Positions 25,906 through 34,121 of a stretch of DNA of 64,000 bases are shown here, one piece after another. Below the pieces are notes generated by a model. It ran no database searches. It was not told where the DNA came from and was given only the letters and a program-made list of their open reading frames with translations. Origin of the DNA: Egicoccus sp. AB-alg2 (GTDB lineage: Bacteria > Actinomycetota > Nitriliruptoria > Nitriliruptorales > Nitriliruptoraceae); contig NZ_JBGUAX010000001.1 in the NCBI RefSeq assembly GCF_041821065.1, positions 62,001 through 126,000 on the forward strand, in the 5' to 3' direction. The position numbers were made by a program, and so were the translations under genes. Numbering within the stretch: the first letter of the stretch is position 1; every line of letters begins with the position of its first letter.

Positions 25906-27062
25906 CGTCGAATCCATCGTTCGTCGGGAAGGGCGTCGTGGGCGACGACGCCCGAGATCAGGGTCAACAGGGGATGGAGCCCGTCCGGCTCCAGGAGGAC
26001 GAGATCGGCGGTCGCCCCGGCAGCGATCGTGCCGCGGTCGTGCAGCCCCATGGCCTGGGCCGGGACGCCCGACGCGGCGTGCAGCGCCGCGGCGAGGTCC
26101 TGGCCGCTGGCCGCCTGGTAGCGCGCCACGCCGTCCAGCAGGTCGAGCGTGCTGCCGGCCAGCCCACCGGCCTGGGTGCGGGCGATGCCGTCGCGGACGA
26201 CCACCCGCTGGTCGGCGAGCAGGTACTCGCCGTCGCCCAATCCGGTGGCGCGCATCGCATCGCTGACGAGCACCACCCGTGCGGGTCCGGCGGCCTGTGC
26301 GACGAGGCGCAGCGTGGTGGGGTGGAGGTGGATCAGGTCGGCGATCACCTGGACGAACACGCGCGGGTCGGTCAGGCATGCGCCGACGACGCCCGGTTCG
26401 CGGTGGTGCAGCGGGGGCATGCCGTTGAACAGGTGGGTGGCCTGCGTCGCGCCGGCGTCGATCGCCGCCTGGGTGTGCTCGACATCGGCGTCGGAGTGGC
26501 CGATCGCGATGCGGACGCCGGCCGCCGATGCTGCCCGCGTCAGGGCCAGGTCGGGGTCGCGTTCGGGTGCGACGGTCAGCAGCGCGACCTCGCCGCTGTC
26601 GAGCCACCGGCGCCACTCGGCCGGGTCGGCGTCGCGAAGGTGGGCGGGGTCCTGCGCGCCGCATCGTGCCGGCGACAGGTAGGGGCCCTCGAGGTGGAGC
26701 CCGATGGAGCGGGCCTCGCCATCGCCGGGGACGTAGGTGCGGTGGGCCTCGATGGCCGCGCGCAGCCCCTCGGGGTGGTGGCTGGCGGTGGTCGGCGCCC
26801 AACTGGTCACCCCACGGGCGGCGAGGTGCCGCGCCACGGTCCGTAGCGCCTCGTGGGTCGCATCGAGGGTGTCGTACCCCTCGGCGCCGTGGATGTGGAT
26901 GTCCACCAACCCGGGGGCGAGGAGCAGGCCCGTGGCGTCCACCACGGGCCCGTCGTCCTCGAGGTCCTGGCCGACGCGCACGATGCCGTCGGCGGCCACC
27001 ACGACGTCGGCGACGCCGTGGCGATGGCCGTCCGACAGGACCTGTGCACCTCGCAGCAGCAT
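25902..27062 (-). CDS. nagA: N-acetylhexosamine-6-phosphate deacetylase
   Basis: A 386-residue amidohydrolase of the NagA/AgaA family. It shows the metal motif DIHIHG (His56, His58), GLHLEGPYLSPARCGAQ with the catalytic-site Glu, IGHSDADVEHTQAAIDAGAT, ATHLFNGMPPLHHREPG and the catalytic Asp in VLVSDAM. It removes acetate from N-acetylglucosamine or N-acetylgalactosamine 6-phosphate produced by the PTS genes just upstream. CGGAGCGG precedes the ATG, which follows the EIIC stop after two bases. Confidence 0.93.
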   Translation of the reverse strand: MLLRGAQVLSDGHRHGVADVVVAADGIVRVGQDLEDDGPVVDATGLLLAPGLVDIHIHGAEGYDTLDATHEALRTVARHLAARGVTSWAPTTASHHPEGLRAAIEAHRTYVPGDGEARSIGLHLEGPYLSPARCGAQDPAHLRDADPAEWRRWLDSGEVALLTVAPERDPDLALTRAASAAGVRIAIGHSDADVEHTQAAIDAGATQATHLFNGMPPLHHREPGVVGACLTDPRVFVQVIADLIHLHPTTLRLVAQAAGPARVVLVSDAMRATGLGDGEYLLADQRVVVRDGIARTQAGGLAGSTLDLLDGVARYQAASGQDLAAALHAASGVPAQAMGLHDRGTIAAGATADLVLLEPDGLHPLLTLISGVVAHDALPDERWIRR

Positions 27063-27064
27063 GC

Positions 27065-28387
27065 TCAGACCGCTCCGAACAGGCGCGCCACGAACCAGAT
27101 CAGGATGCCCGGCACGATCGCGTCGGGGACCGTGAACGCCAGGCCCTCCGCGCCCATGCCGCTGAGGTCGCCGAACACCTGGTAGCGGTACGCAAAGCTG
27201 ATCAGCCACCAGCCGACGAAGCCCCACAGGAACCCGCCGAGGATGGCGCCGCGCTTGCCGCCGGTGGCGTTGCCGAAGATCGCCGCGGCACCGGAGGCGA
27301 AGAACGCCACGATCATGCTCGGGATCGGCACCGGCATCCCGGCCGCCGCCAGCGTCGCCATGCCCGCGACCTGCCCGAACGTGCCGGAGATGAGGCCGAT
27401 CACCAGCGCGTTGGGGGCGAACGGGAAGATCACCGGCACATCCAGCGCCGGGATCGCACCGGGGATCACACGCTCGGCGATGCCCTGGAAGGCCGGCACG
27501 ATCTCACCGATGAGCATGCGCACGCCGTAGAGCAGGATCAGCATGCCGGCCGTGAAACCGGCCGCCTGCAGCAGCGCGAACACGATCCAGTTCTGACCGC
27601 CGGAGATGTCCTCCTCGAGCACGCTGATCCCCACGGCCGACGCGGCCAGGCCGGCCGCGGCCGCGACCACCAGGATCATGACCAGCGTGGTGGACACCGC
27701 GATGTCGCGGAAGAAGTTCAGGCTCTGCGGCACCTCGATGTTCTCGGTCGAGTCGTCGGGCTTGCCGACCAGGCCGCCGAGCCAGCCGGCGGTCACGTTC
27801 AGCAGCGTCTGCCCGTGACCGAAGGCGATGTCGTCGCTGCCGGTGATCTTGCGCATGAACGGCTGGGCGAGGGCCGGCGCCAGGGTCATGTAGGCACCGA
27901 ACACCACCGAGGCCAGCGCGACGGTCGCGACGGTGTTGAGTCCGAACGAGTGGAACAGGATCGCGAAGGCACCCGCGTGGACCCAGATCATGTGCCCGGT
28001 CAGGTAGATGTACTTGAACGGGGTGAAGCGGGCCAGCAGCAGGTGGATCACCAGGCCGAACAGCAGGGTCCAGCCGATCGCGGCGCCGACGTTGCCGACG
28101 TTGGCGTCCTGGACGGCGGAGACCACGGCCTCGTCGAAGGTCACGAACGTCTGGAAGCGTTCGGTCGGCAGCCCGGTCTCGAACATCTGCTGGATCGGGC
28201 CGAGCGCCTCGAGCAGGACGGCGATGCCGCCGCCGATGATCAGCAGGCTCAGCCCGGTCTTGATCGTGCCGGTGACGACCTGCCCGGACGGCGCCTTCTG
28301 GGCCAGCAGCCCGATCAGCGCGATGATCGCCAGGATCACCGCCGGAATCTGTAGCAGTTCCACGAAGAACTGCACCGTGCTCATCAT
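27065..28387 (-). CDS. PTS EIIC, ascorbate/UlaA (SgaT) type
   Basis: A 440-residue transporter with about ten membrane segments. FKYIYLTGHMIWVHAG and DDIAFGHGQTLLNVTAGW match the SgaT/UlaA superfamily rather than the mannose-type EIIC/EIID used by most N-acetylgalactosamine systems. With the separate EIIB and EIIA genes just upstream it forms a complete PTS permease. The genes around it point to an amino sugar as substrate. A second ATG follows directly (28384); GGAGAGG fits the first. Confidence 0.9.
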   Translation of the reverse strand: MMSTVQFFVELLQIPAVILAIIALIGLLAQKAPSGQVVTGTIKTGLSLLIIGGGIAVLLEALGPIQQMFETGLPTERFQTFVTFDEAVVSAVQDANVGNVGAAIGWTLLFGLVIHLLLARFTPFKYIYLTGHMIWVHAGAFAILFHSFGLNTVATVALASVVFGAYMTLAPALAQPFMRKITGSDDIAFGHGQTLLNVTAGWLGGLVGKPDDSTENIEVPQSLNFFRDIAVSTTLVMILVVAAAAGLAASAVGISVLEEDISGGQNWIVFALLQAAGFTAGMLILLYGVRMLIGEIVPAFQGIAERVIPGAIPALDVPVIFPFAPNALVIGLISGTFGQVAGMATLAAAGMPVPIPSMIVAFFASGAAAIFGNATGGKRGAILGGFLWGFVGWWLISFAYRYQVFGDLSGMGAEGLAFTVPDAIVPGILIWFVARLFGAV

Positions 28388-28435
28388 CCCCTCATCCTCT
28401 CCCTGGGTCCCCGTTCCCGGTGACGGCGTGGTGGA

Positions 28436-28720
28436 TCACGCCTCGCCGGCGACCTCCTTGGCCGCCGGCACGACCTTCTCGGCGATCTCGGCCTTGTTGA
28501 CGAGGTTGTCGATGTAGACCACCGGGGTGCTCGAGCCACCGAGGTGCGAGCGCATGTCCGATGGCGCCACGATGAGATCGGCCTGCATCGTCTTGACCGA
28601 GCCGAGGTCGACGGGACTGACCTCGGCGGCCACGCCTGCCTCGCGCAGGATCTTGTCGACGGTGAGCTTCAGCATCATGCTGGTGCCGAAGCCCATCCCA
28701 CAGACGGTTGCGATACGCAT
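28436..28720 (-). CDS. PTS EIIB component, SgaB/UlaB-like
   Basis: A 94-residue protein starting MRIATVCGMGFGTSMMLKLT. The P-loop-like CGMGFGTS holds Cys7, the phosphorylation site of lactose/ascorbate-type EIIB. It takes phosphate from EIIA and gives it to the sugar entering through EIIC. Gene order EIIA-EIIB-EIIC on the minus strand and its size are normal for the Ula type. Confidence 0.9.
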   Translation of the reverse strand: MRIATVCGMGFGTSMMLKLTVDKILREAGVAAEVSPVDLGSVKTMQADLIVAPSDMRSHLGGSSTPVVYIDNLVNKAEIAEKVVPAAKEVAGEA

Positions 28721-28757
28721 GGACGGTTCCTTGTGTGCGTGCGGGTCACTTCACCCG

Positions 28758-29198
28758 TCAGCTGGTGAGCAGTTCCAGGACGGCCTGCGGCGTCTGGGCG
28801 CCCGCGACTCGCTCCACGACGTCGGGATCGCCCAGCCGCACGGCGAGGTCCTGCAGCGCGGCGAGGTGGGCTTCCTTGTCGACGGGTGCGAGGGCGACGA
28901 CCAGCCGCACCGGGTCGTTTGTCGCGTGGCCGAAGGCGACCGGGTCGCGCAGGGTGACCAGCGAGATGCCGGTGCGGACCACGCCGTCCTCCGGCTTCGC
29001 ATGGGGCAGTGCGACGCCCGGCGCGATGACGCAGTAGGGCCCGAGCTCGTCGAGCGCGTCGACCATGGCCTGCACGTAGTCGGGCTCGCAGGCGCCGGCG
29101 TCCCGGAGCAGCTCACCCGCGGCACGGACCGCACCGGCCCGGTCGTCGACCTGCACGCCGGTGCGGATGACGTCGACGGTCAGCAGGTCCTCAAGCAT
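28758..29198 (-). CDS. PTS EIIA component, mannitol/fructose/Ula type
   Basis: A 146-residue EIIA with the active-site His66 in IAPGVALPHAKPEDGVVRTG, the hallmark of the PTS EIIA type 2 domain. It receives phosphate from HPr, here probably the HPr domain of the divergent EI-HPr fusion, and passes it to the EIIB encoded 37 bases downstream. Its start overlaps the preceding SIS gene by eight bases. Confidence 0.92.
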   Translation of the reverse strand: MLEDLLTVDVIRTGVQVDDRAGAVRAAGELLRDAGACEPDYVQAMVDALDELGPYCVIAPGVALPHAKPEDGVVRTGISLVTLRDPVAFGHATNDPVRLVVALAPVDKEAHLAALQDLAVRLGDPDVVERVAGAQTPQAVLELLTS

Positions 29199-30210
29199 CG
29201 AGGGTCACCACCGCGGTGAGGTTCTCGGGCCGGTCGGGGTCGAGCTGCTCGTCGCGCGCCATGGCCAGTCCGAGCAGCTGCACGAACGGCAGGGCCAGCA
29301 CGTCCCGCCAGCCGTCCGGCAGCGCCGAGGAGGCGGCGAGGTCGGCACCGGCGACGTCGTGGCGTGTGGCGACCGTGACCGTCCGTGCGCCGAGGTCGGC
29401 CATGTCCGCCAGCACCTTGCGCTCGAGCGGCTCGTCGCCGTCGAGCAGGCCGATCACGAGCGTGCCGGCGCCGATCATCGACATGGGGCCGTGCCGCACC
29501 TCGAGGGTGTGGAACGCCTGCGCCTCGACGAGCGCGACCTCGGTGAGCTTGAGGGCCGCCTCGCAGGCCAGGCCATAGCGGGGCCCGCTTCCCAGCACGA
29601 CGATGCGTTCGGGGCGGCCCGACGCGAGAACGTCCTCCACCAGCCGGTCTGCGTCGGCGAGCATTCGCGCCCCCGCTTCCTCGATGGCCTCGGACACGCC
29701 GTCGGGTACGGGCCGGAACAGCGAGAGCGCGCCGAGCATCATCGAGGTGAACGAGCGGGTCTGGACGACCGACTCCTCGGCAGCATGGTCGAGGTCCACC
29801 CGTGTCGCGGCCTGCGCTGCCAGATCGCTTCGCGCATCGCAGGTGACCGACAGACGCTGGCCGGGCCAGTCCTGCAGGACGCGCACGGTCTCGCTGGTCG
29901 CACCGGAACGCGAGATCGCCAGCAGCGGGGTCTGCTCCGGCGCCGAGGTCCACGAGGCCCGGTCGAGCAGCAGCTCGGACGCCGGCAGGGACCGCACCGG
30001 CACCCGCAGGTCGTGCTCGACGTGGCGCGCCAGCCAGCGGGCGACGTAGAACGTCGACCCGCACCCGGTCACGAGCAGGTTCGCGCCGTCGGCGGCAGCG
30101 GCCGGCGGTGACGCGATCTGCAAGGTCTGCTTCCAGGTGGCCGGCTGCGAGCGGATCTCACGCTCGGTGACGGCGCCGGGGGTGGCTTCGGGCACGGAAC
30201 TCTCCTTCAT
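29191..30210 (-). CDS. Double-SIS aminosugar-phosphate deaminase/isomerase (AgaS/GlmS-like)
   Basis: A 339-residue protein with two SIS domains and no glutaminase domain. The first reads NLLVTGCGSTFYVARWLARH and LLAISRSGATSETVRVLQDW; the second VVLGSGPRYGLACEAALKLT with AFHTLEVRHGPMSMI. It ends DPDRPENLTAVVTLD, as in GlmS. In this setting it should act like AgaS or NagB, converting an amino-sugar 6-phosphate to a ketohexose phosphate plus ammonia. Its start overlaps the DeoR stop (ATGA). Confidence 0.85.
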   Translation of the reverse strand: MKESSVPEATPGAVTEREIRSQPATWKQTLQIASPPAAAADGANLLVTGCGSTFYVARWLARHVEHDLRVPVRSLPASELLLDRASWTSAPEQTPLLAISRSGATSETVRVLQDWPGQRLSVTCDARSDLAAQAATRVDLDHAAEESVVQTRSFTSMMLGALSLFRPVPDGVSEAIEEAGARMLADADRLVEDVLASGRPERIVVLGSGPRYGLACEAALKLTEVALVEAQAFHTLEVRHGPMSMIGAGTLVIGLLDGDEPLERKVLADMADLGARTVTVATRHDVAGADLAASSALPDGWRDVLALPFVQLLGLAMARDEQLDPDRPENLTAVVTLDA

Positions 30211-30992
30211 GCCGAATCGGCGATCTCGACGGCGACGCCGCGCGCACGGATGGCGGCGAGCAGGTCTGGGTCGGCTTCGGAATCGGTCACCAGGCGGGAG
30301 GCCGCCTCGACCGGGGCGGTCTTCGACGCCGCGACGTGACCGAGCTTGGTGGCATCGGCGACGATGGTCAGGCGATTGCTGGTGCGCATCACGGCCTGGT
30401 CCGTGACCAGCTCGGGCAGGTGCTCGCTGGTCAGGCCGTGGTCGGGGTCGACCCCGCGCATGCCCATGACCACCTCGTCGCAGCGCATCTGCTCCAGCGC
30501 CCGCTCGGCGAGGTGGCCGATCATCGACATCTCTCGATGCCGCAGGAATCCGCCGACGACGACCACGTCGACGGCCGAGCTGGCCAGCGCACTGGCGATG
30601 GGGAGCGCGTTGGTGACGACGGTGAGGTGCTGCCGGCCGGCGAGGTGGTCCGCGACCGCCAGCGTCGTCGTCCCGGAGCCGAGGAAGACGGTCGAACCGT
30701 CCGGGATCGAGCGCGCGACGAGCCGACCGATCGACTGCTTCGCGGCCGCCTGTTGGCCCAATCGCTGCGTCCATGGTGGTTCGTCGGTGGGACGCTCCAG
30801 GGCGACGGCCCCGCCGTGGGTGCGCTCGATCTCGTTGCGGTCGTGCAGCAGCTGCAGGTCCCGGCGAATGGTCATCTCCGAGACCTGGAAACGTTCCGCG
30901 AGCTCGCCGACGGAGACGGCGCCCAGGCGCCTCACGAGCTCCGCGATCGCGCGCGCCCGCTGTTCCCGCAACGGCCCACCACGCTCGGCCAC
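30207..30992 (-). CDS. DeoR-family regulator of the sugar operon
   Basis: The best start is GTG 30992, five bases after a perfect AGGAGG; earlier in-frame Met codons lie inside the operator-like repeats. The 261-residue protein has a DeoR helix-turn-helix (VSVGELAERFQVSEMTIRRD) and a sugar-phosphate-sensing domain with STVFLGSGTTTLAVADHL and VTNALPIASAL. DeoR proteins repress sugar genes until a phosphosugar binds. Being first in the operon and divergent from the EI-HPr gene, it probably controls both sides. Confidence 0.9.
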   Translation of the reverse strand: MAERGGPLREQRARAIAELVRRLGAVSVGELAERFQVSEMTIRRDLQLLHDRNEIERTHGGAVALERPTDEPPWTQRLGQQAAAKQSIGRLVARSIPDGSTVFLGSGTTTLAVADHLAGRQHLTVVTNALPIASALASSAVDVVVVGGFLRHREMSMIGHLAERALEQMRCDEVVMGMRGVDPDHGLTSEHLPELVTDQAVMRTSNRLTIVADATKLGHVAASKTAPVEAASRLVTDSEADPDLLAAIRARGVAVEIADSA

Positions 30993-31021
30993 GCCCACCT
31001 CCTGGACATTTCGCTCGACTT

Positions 31022-31049
31022 CGAACATCATGTCGAACAGAAACGAACA
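31022..31049. promoter_or_regulatory. Operator-like direct repeats (CGAACA x3)
   Basis: CGAACA occurs at 31022-31027, 31034-31039 and 31044-31049, with start-to-start spacing of 12 and 10 bases, about one helical turn. The repeats fill the short divergent region between the DeoR gene and the EI-HPr gene. Clustered direct half-sites are typical for DeoR-type repressors, so this is a likely operator for both transcripts. Confidence 0.6.
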
Positions 31050-31068
31050 ATGACGGTCGGAGCCAGCG

Positions 31069-32991
31069 ATGTCAAGCCCCACCTTCCCGGACGCCCCTAT
31101 TCGTGGAGCTTCAGCATCGCCGGGGCTCGGCGAGGGCCGGATCGCGATCGTTGCCGAGCCAGCGTCCGCGGCGGAAGCGGCGGCAATCGGACACCTGACG
31201 ACCCAGGAGATGTTCGATCGTGCTCGCGCCGGCCTCCGCGCCGAGGCCGAGCGCGCAGCGGGCGAGGTCGCGCAGATCCTGCGCGGTCAGCTGGCTCTGC
31301 TCGACGACCCGAACCTCGCGCGGACGGTCGAGGAGGAACGTGCCGCCGGTCGCTCACTGGCGGAGGCCGTCGATGCCGCGGCGGCACGCCTGCGCGATGG
31401 ACTGCTGGCCAGCGACGTCGAGCGGATCCGTCAACGGGCCAGCGACGTCGACGACCTCGCCGCCCGGCTGCAGACGGCGGCGACCGGGCGCGCGCGGTCG
31501 CCGGTGGTCCCGGACGGGCCCGGCCCGTTCGTGTTGGTGGCCCGCGACCTGCTTCCGTCCCAGACCGCGCAACTGGATGCCGACCGCGTGACCGGGCTCG
31601 TGCTGGAGGACGGCGGTCCGACCGCACACGCCGCCATCATCGCGCGGGCACTCGCGATCCCGCTGGTCACCGGGGTCACGGACGCCCGTGAGCTCCTGGC
31701 CGCCCACTCCTCGGCCCTCGTCGACGGGACCCACGGCGGCGTCTGGCCCGAGCCCGACGACCAGGTCCGGGACCGGCTCACCGCAGCACAGCCCGCCGCG
31801 CCGGCGGAGGCGGCGCAGCCGGTCCGCCGAGTCGAGCTCGGGGGCGGCGAGGTCGTCGAGGTTGCCGTCAACATCGGCGCCGTCGCCGAGGCGGAACGCG
31901 CCTCCAAGGCCGGCGCCCGGGCGGTGGGCCTCCTGCGCAGCGAGCTCCTGGCGTTCGCCGGCGCCCGGAGCCGCGAAGAGCTGGCCGGCGTCCTGCGGCA
32001 GGTCGGGCAGGCCATCGACGGGCCGATCGTGTTCCGGCTCCTCGACGTGGGCGGCGACAAGCCCCTGGACGGCGTGACCGTCGAAGGCGAACCCAACCCG
32101 ATGCTGGGTGCACGCGGTGTGCGTCTGCTCGACACCTCCGAGCAGGTCTTCGTCGAGCAGTTGGCGGCGGTCGCGGCGGTCCTCGACGAGGTGGACGTGC
32201 GGATCAGCGTCCCGATGGTCGCCGACCCGGCCGAGGTGGTGGCCGTGCGTGAACTGTGGTCACGTGTGAGCGACCAGCCGGCCCCGCCGATCGGCATCAT
32301 GGTGGAGACGCCCGCCGCGGTGTTCCTGGCCGAGCCCCTGGCGGCGGTCAGCGACTTCTTCTCCATCGGCACCAACGACCTGACCCAGTACGTGCTGGCG
32401 GCCGACCGCGGGAACCCGGCGGTCGCGCACATGGTCGACGCGACGCATCCCGCCGTACTCGGCGCCATCGGTCACGTGACGCGCGCCGCCCAGGCGGCGA
32501 ACATCCCCGTGGCCGTGTGCGGGCAGGCCGCCGCCGACCCGGTGGCGCAGCGCCTGCTCGTCGGGCTGGGCGTGACCGAGCTCTCGGTGCCGGTCGATGC
32601 CCTGCAGGCCACCGTGGCCGCACTGCGCGGCGTGGCGATCGAGGAGCTCCGCGAGGAAGCCTCTCGGGCCACCGGGGCGCACGAGACGCCGGAACCGGCG
32701 TCGCACGAGGGTCGCGAAGACACGGGCGATGCTGAGCCTGGACGATTCGTGGTGACCAATCCCGACGGCCTGCACGTCCGGCCGGCGAGCCAGCTGGCCG
32801 ACGTCGCGAACGAGCACGGCGTGCGGATCGTGATCCGCACGGCGACGGGGGAGGGGGACGCGAGCAGCGTCTTCTCCATCCTCGCCCTCGGCATCGACAC
32901 GGGCCACGAGGTGGAGGTCGACGTGGAGGGGGACGCCGCCGACATGGCCTGGCCGAGCGTCCGCGCCATCCTCGCCGGGGACACGCCGTAG
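31069..32991 (+). CDS. ptsI: PTS enzyme I-HPr fusion protein
   Basis: A 640-residue fusion. Residues 1 to about 545 are enzyme I, with the PEP-dependent phospho-His187 in EDGGPTAHAAIIARALAIPL (the usual Ser before His is Ala here), VGLLRSELL, FRLLDVGGDKP, FFSIGTNDLTQYVLAADRGN and the catalytic Cys484 in VAVCGQ. After an acidic linker, residues 557-640 are HPr with phospho-His569 in NPDGLHVRPAS. Fusions with HPr in front of enzyme I are better known; here HPr is last. It supplies phosphate to the EIIA encoded in the divergent operon. GGAG lies six bases before the ATG. Confidence 0.93.
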   Translation: MSSPTFPDAPIRGASASPGLGEGRIAIVAEPASAAEAAAIGHLTTQEMFDRARAGLRAEAERAAGEVAQILRGQLALLDDPNLARTVEEERAAGRSLAEAVDAAAARLRDGLLASDVERIRQRASDVDDLAARLQTAATGRARSPVVPDGPGPFVLVARDLLPSQTAQLDADRVTGLVLEDGGPTAHAAIIARALAIPLVTGVTDARELLAAHSSALVDGTHGGVWPEPDDQVRDRLTAAQPAAPAEAAQPVRRVELGGGEVVEVAVNIGAVAEAERASKAGARAVGLLRSELLAFAGARSREELAGVLRQVGQAIDGPIVFRLLDVGGDKPLDGVTVEGEPNPMLGARGVRLLDTSEQVFVEQLAAVAAVLDEVDVRISVPMVADPAEVVAVRELWSRVSDQPAPPIGIMVETPAAVFLAEPLAAVSDFFSIGTNDLTQYVLAADRGNPAVAHMVDATHPAVLGAIGHVTRAAQAANIPVAVCGQAAADPVAQRLLVGLGVTELSVPVDALQATVAALRGVAIEELREEASRATGAHETPEPASHEGREDTGDAEPGRFVVTNPDGLHVRPASQLADVANEHGVRIVIRTATGEGDASSVFSILALGIDTGHEVEVDVEGDAADMAWPSVRAILAGDTP

Positions 32992-32998
32992 GCGACCC

Positions 32999-33013
32999 GG
33001 TGCGCGGCGCACC
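32999..33013 (+). terminator. Possible weak terminator after EI-HPr
   Basis: GGTGCGCGGCGCACC is a perfect 15-base inverted repeat a few bases after the stop. The stem is short once a loop is allowed and no T run follows, so the call is weak. Confidence 0.3.
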
Positions 33014-33053
33014 GTGGCGTCACGGAGGCTGCGCGCCACCTCCGGTAGGACCT

Positions 33054-33061
33054 TATATAAC
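33054..33061 (+). promoter_or_regulatory. Possible -10 element (TATATAAC)
   Basis: TATATAAC stands out as AT-rich in very GC-rich surroundings, about 45 bases before the GTG of the next gene. No convincing -35 element is seen upstream. Confidence 0.35.
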
Positions 33062-33104
33062 GGGGTAGGCTGGCGAGTGAGTCAGCCCCGACCGGAGTGA
33101 TCGC

Positions 33105-33518
33105 GTGCCGACCTCCCGATCCCGAACCGGCGATCGCACACCCTCGGAGCGCAAGCACGTCGGTCTGACGTTGCCGCGACGGGTGAAGCAGCAGGCGACC
33201 GAGGCCGCGTCCGTGCACGACTGGTCCGTGGGGGACTGGGTGCTGGCGGTCGCGGCCGAGTTCGGGCCGGCACTGCGCGAGCGGCTGGGCCGTGTCGAGG
33301 TCCGCAAGCGCCCCAAGGTCGAAGACGCCGCCTTCGCGGCCCTGTATCTGACGCCCGACGAGCGCGACGAGTTGGACGACCAGGCGGTGGCGTGCGGCCT
33401 GAACCGCTCGGCGTTCGTCACCGCCGTCGCACGCCTGGGACTGGGCGACGACCTCGAGGACGTCGTCGCCTCCCTGCGAGCACCCGGCACGAGCGACCAG
33501 CCGGCAGCGGCCCCCTGA
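33105..33518 (+). CDS. Possible DNA-binding protein with two ribbon-helix-helix-like units
   Basis: A 137-residue protein, GTG start with GGAG upstream. Two similar segments can be seen: RKHVGLTLPRRVKQQATEAA continuing into DWSVGDWVLAVAAEFG, and FAALYLTPDERDELDDQAVA continuing into GLNRSAFVTAVARLGLG. Each has a short strand, a helix and a second helix preceded by a Ser/Asn turn, as in ribbon-helix-helix repressors. A single chain with two such units would act as a built-in dimer. The assignment rests on pattern only. Neighbouring genes do not suggest a target. Confidence 0.5.
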   Translation: MPTSRSRTGDRTPSERKHVGLTLPRRVKQQATEAASVHDWSVGDWVLAVAAEFGPALRERLGRVEVRKRPKVEDAAFAALYLTPDERDELDDQAVACGLNRSAFVTAVARLGLGDDLEDVVASLRAPGTSDQPAAAP

Positions 33519-33576
33519 ACCCACCGGGACTCGGGCGACTACGGTCGGGCGCGACGTCCACGGGAGAGGAACCACC

Positions 33577-34008
33577 TTGGCATCGCTGTCGCTCGAGCAG
33601 GCCCAGCAGATCATCGACGGCGCCTTCGCCGCCGCGCAGGAACACGACCTCAAGCCGCTCGCGGTCCTGGTGCTGGACGCCGGCGGGCACGCGAAGGCGT
33701 TCGCGCGGCAGGACGGCGCGGCCAACATGCGCTTCCAGATCGCGCACGGGAAAGCGTTCGGTGCGCTCGGGATGGGAACCGGCTCGCGGGCGCTGATGGA
33801 ACGCGCCGAGCAGCAGGCCTACTTCATCGCGGCGGCCACCGCGGCGTTCGGTGGGGCGCTGGTGCCGGTGCCGGGCGGCGTGCTGATCAAGGACGGCGAT
33901 GGCGAGATCCTCGGCGCGGTCGGCGTGACGGGCGACACCTCGGACAACGACGAGATCGCGGCGGTGGCCGGCATCGAGGCGGTCGGGCTCGTCGCCGTCA
34001 CCGGCTGA
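33577..34008 (+). CDS. HbpS/GlcG-like protein
   Basis: A 143-residue protein starting with TTG after GGGAGAGG. It matches the GlcG/HbpS fold: SLEQAQQIIDGAFAAAQEHD, LAVLVLDAGGHAKAFARQDG, GGVLIKDGDGEILGAVGVTG and a C-terminal EIAAVAGIEAVG helix. HbpS-type proteins bind heme or act in redox stress; others are of unknown function. There is no signal peptide, so it is probably cytoplasmic. It stands alone between unrelated genes. Confidence 0.85.
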   Translation: MASLSLEQAQQIIDGAFAAAQEHDLKPLAVLVLDAGGHAKAFARQDGAANMRFQIAHGKAFGALGMGTGSRALMERAEQQAYFIAAATAAFGGALVPVPGGVLIKDGDGEILGAVGVTGDTSDNDEIAAVAGIEAVGLVAVTG

Positions 34009-34121
34009 CACATCTGCTCAACGGGAGTCCGGTCGGCGGGCCGCTGAGCCGTGCGGGTCCGCCATGACATGGAACCGCACCCGCTTCGTCGGCGTCCAAC
34101 GGGGCGACGAAGGGGAGAAGC

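Noticed and set aside
26528-28354. 608-codon plus-strand frame
   Set aside because: Antisense to nagA and the PTS EIIC gene; Asp/His/Gln-rich composition typical of antisense frames in this window.
30993-31082. Longer N-terminus for the DeoR regulator
   Set aside because: Those codons lie in the CGAACA operator repeats, and a perfect AGGAGG sits five bases before GTG 30992.
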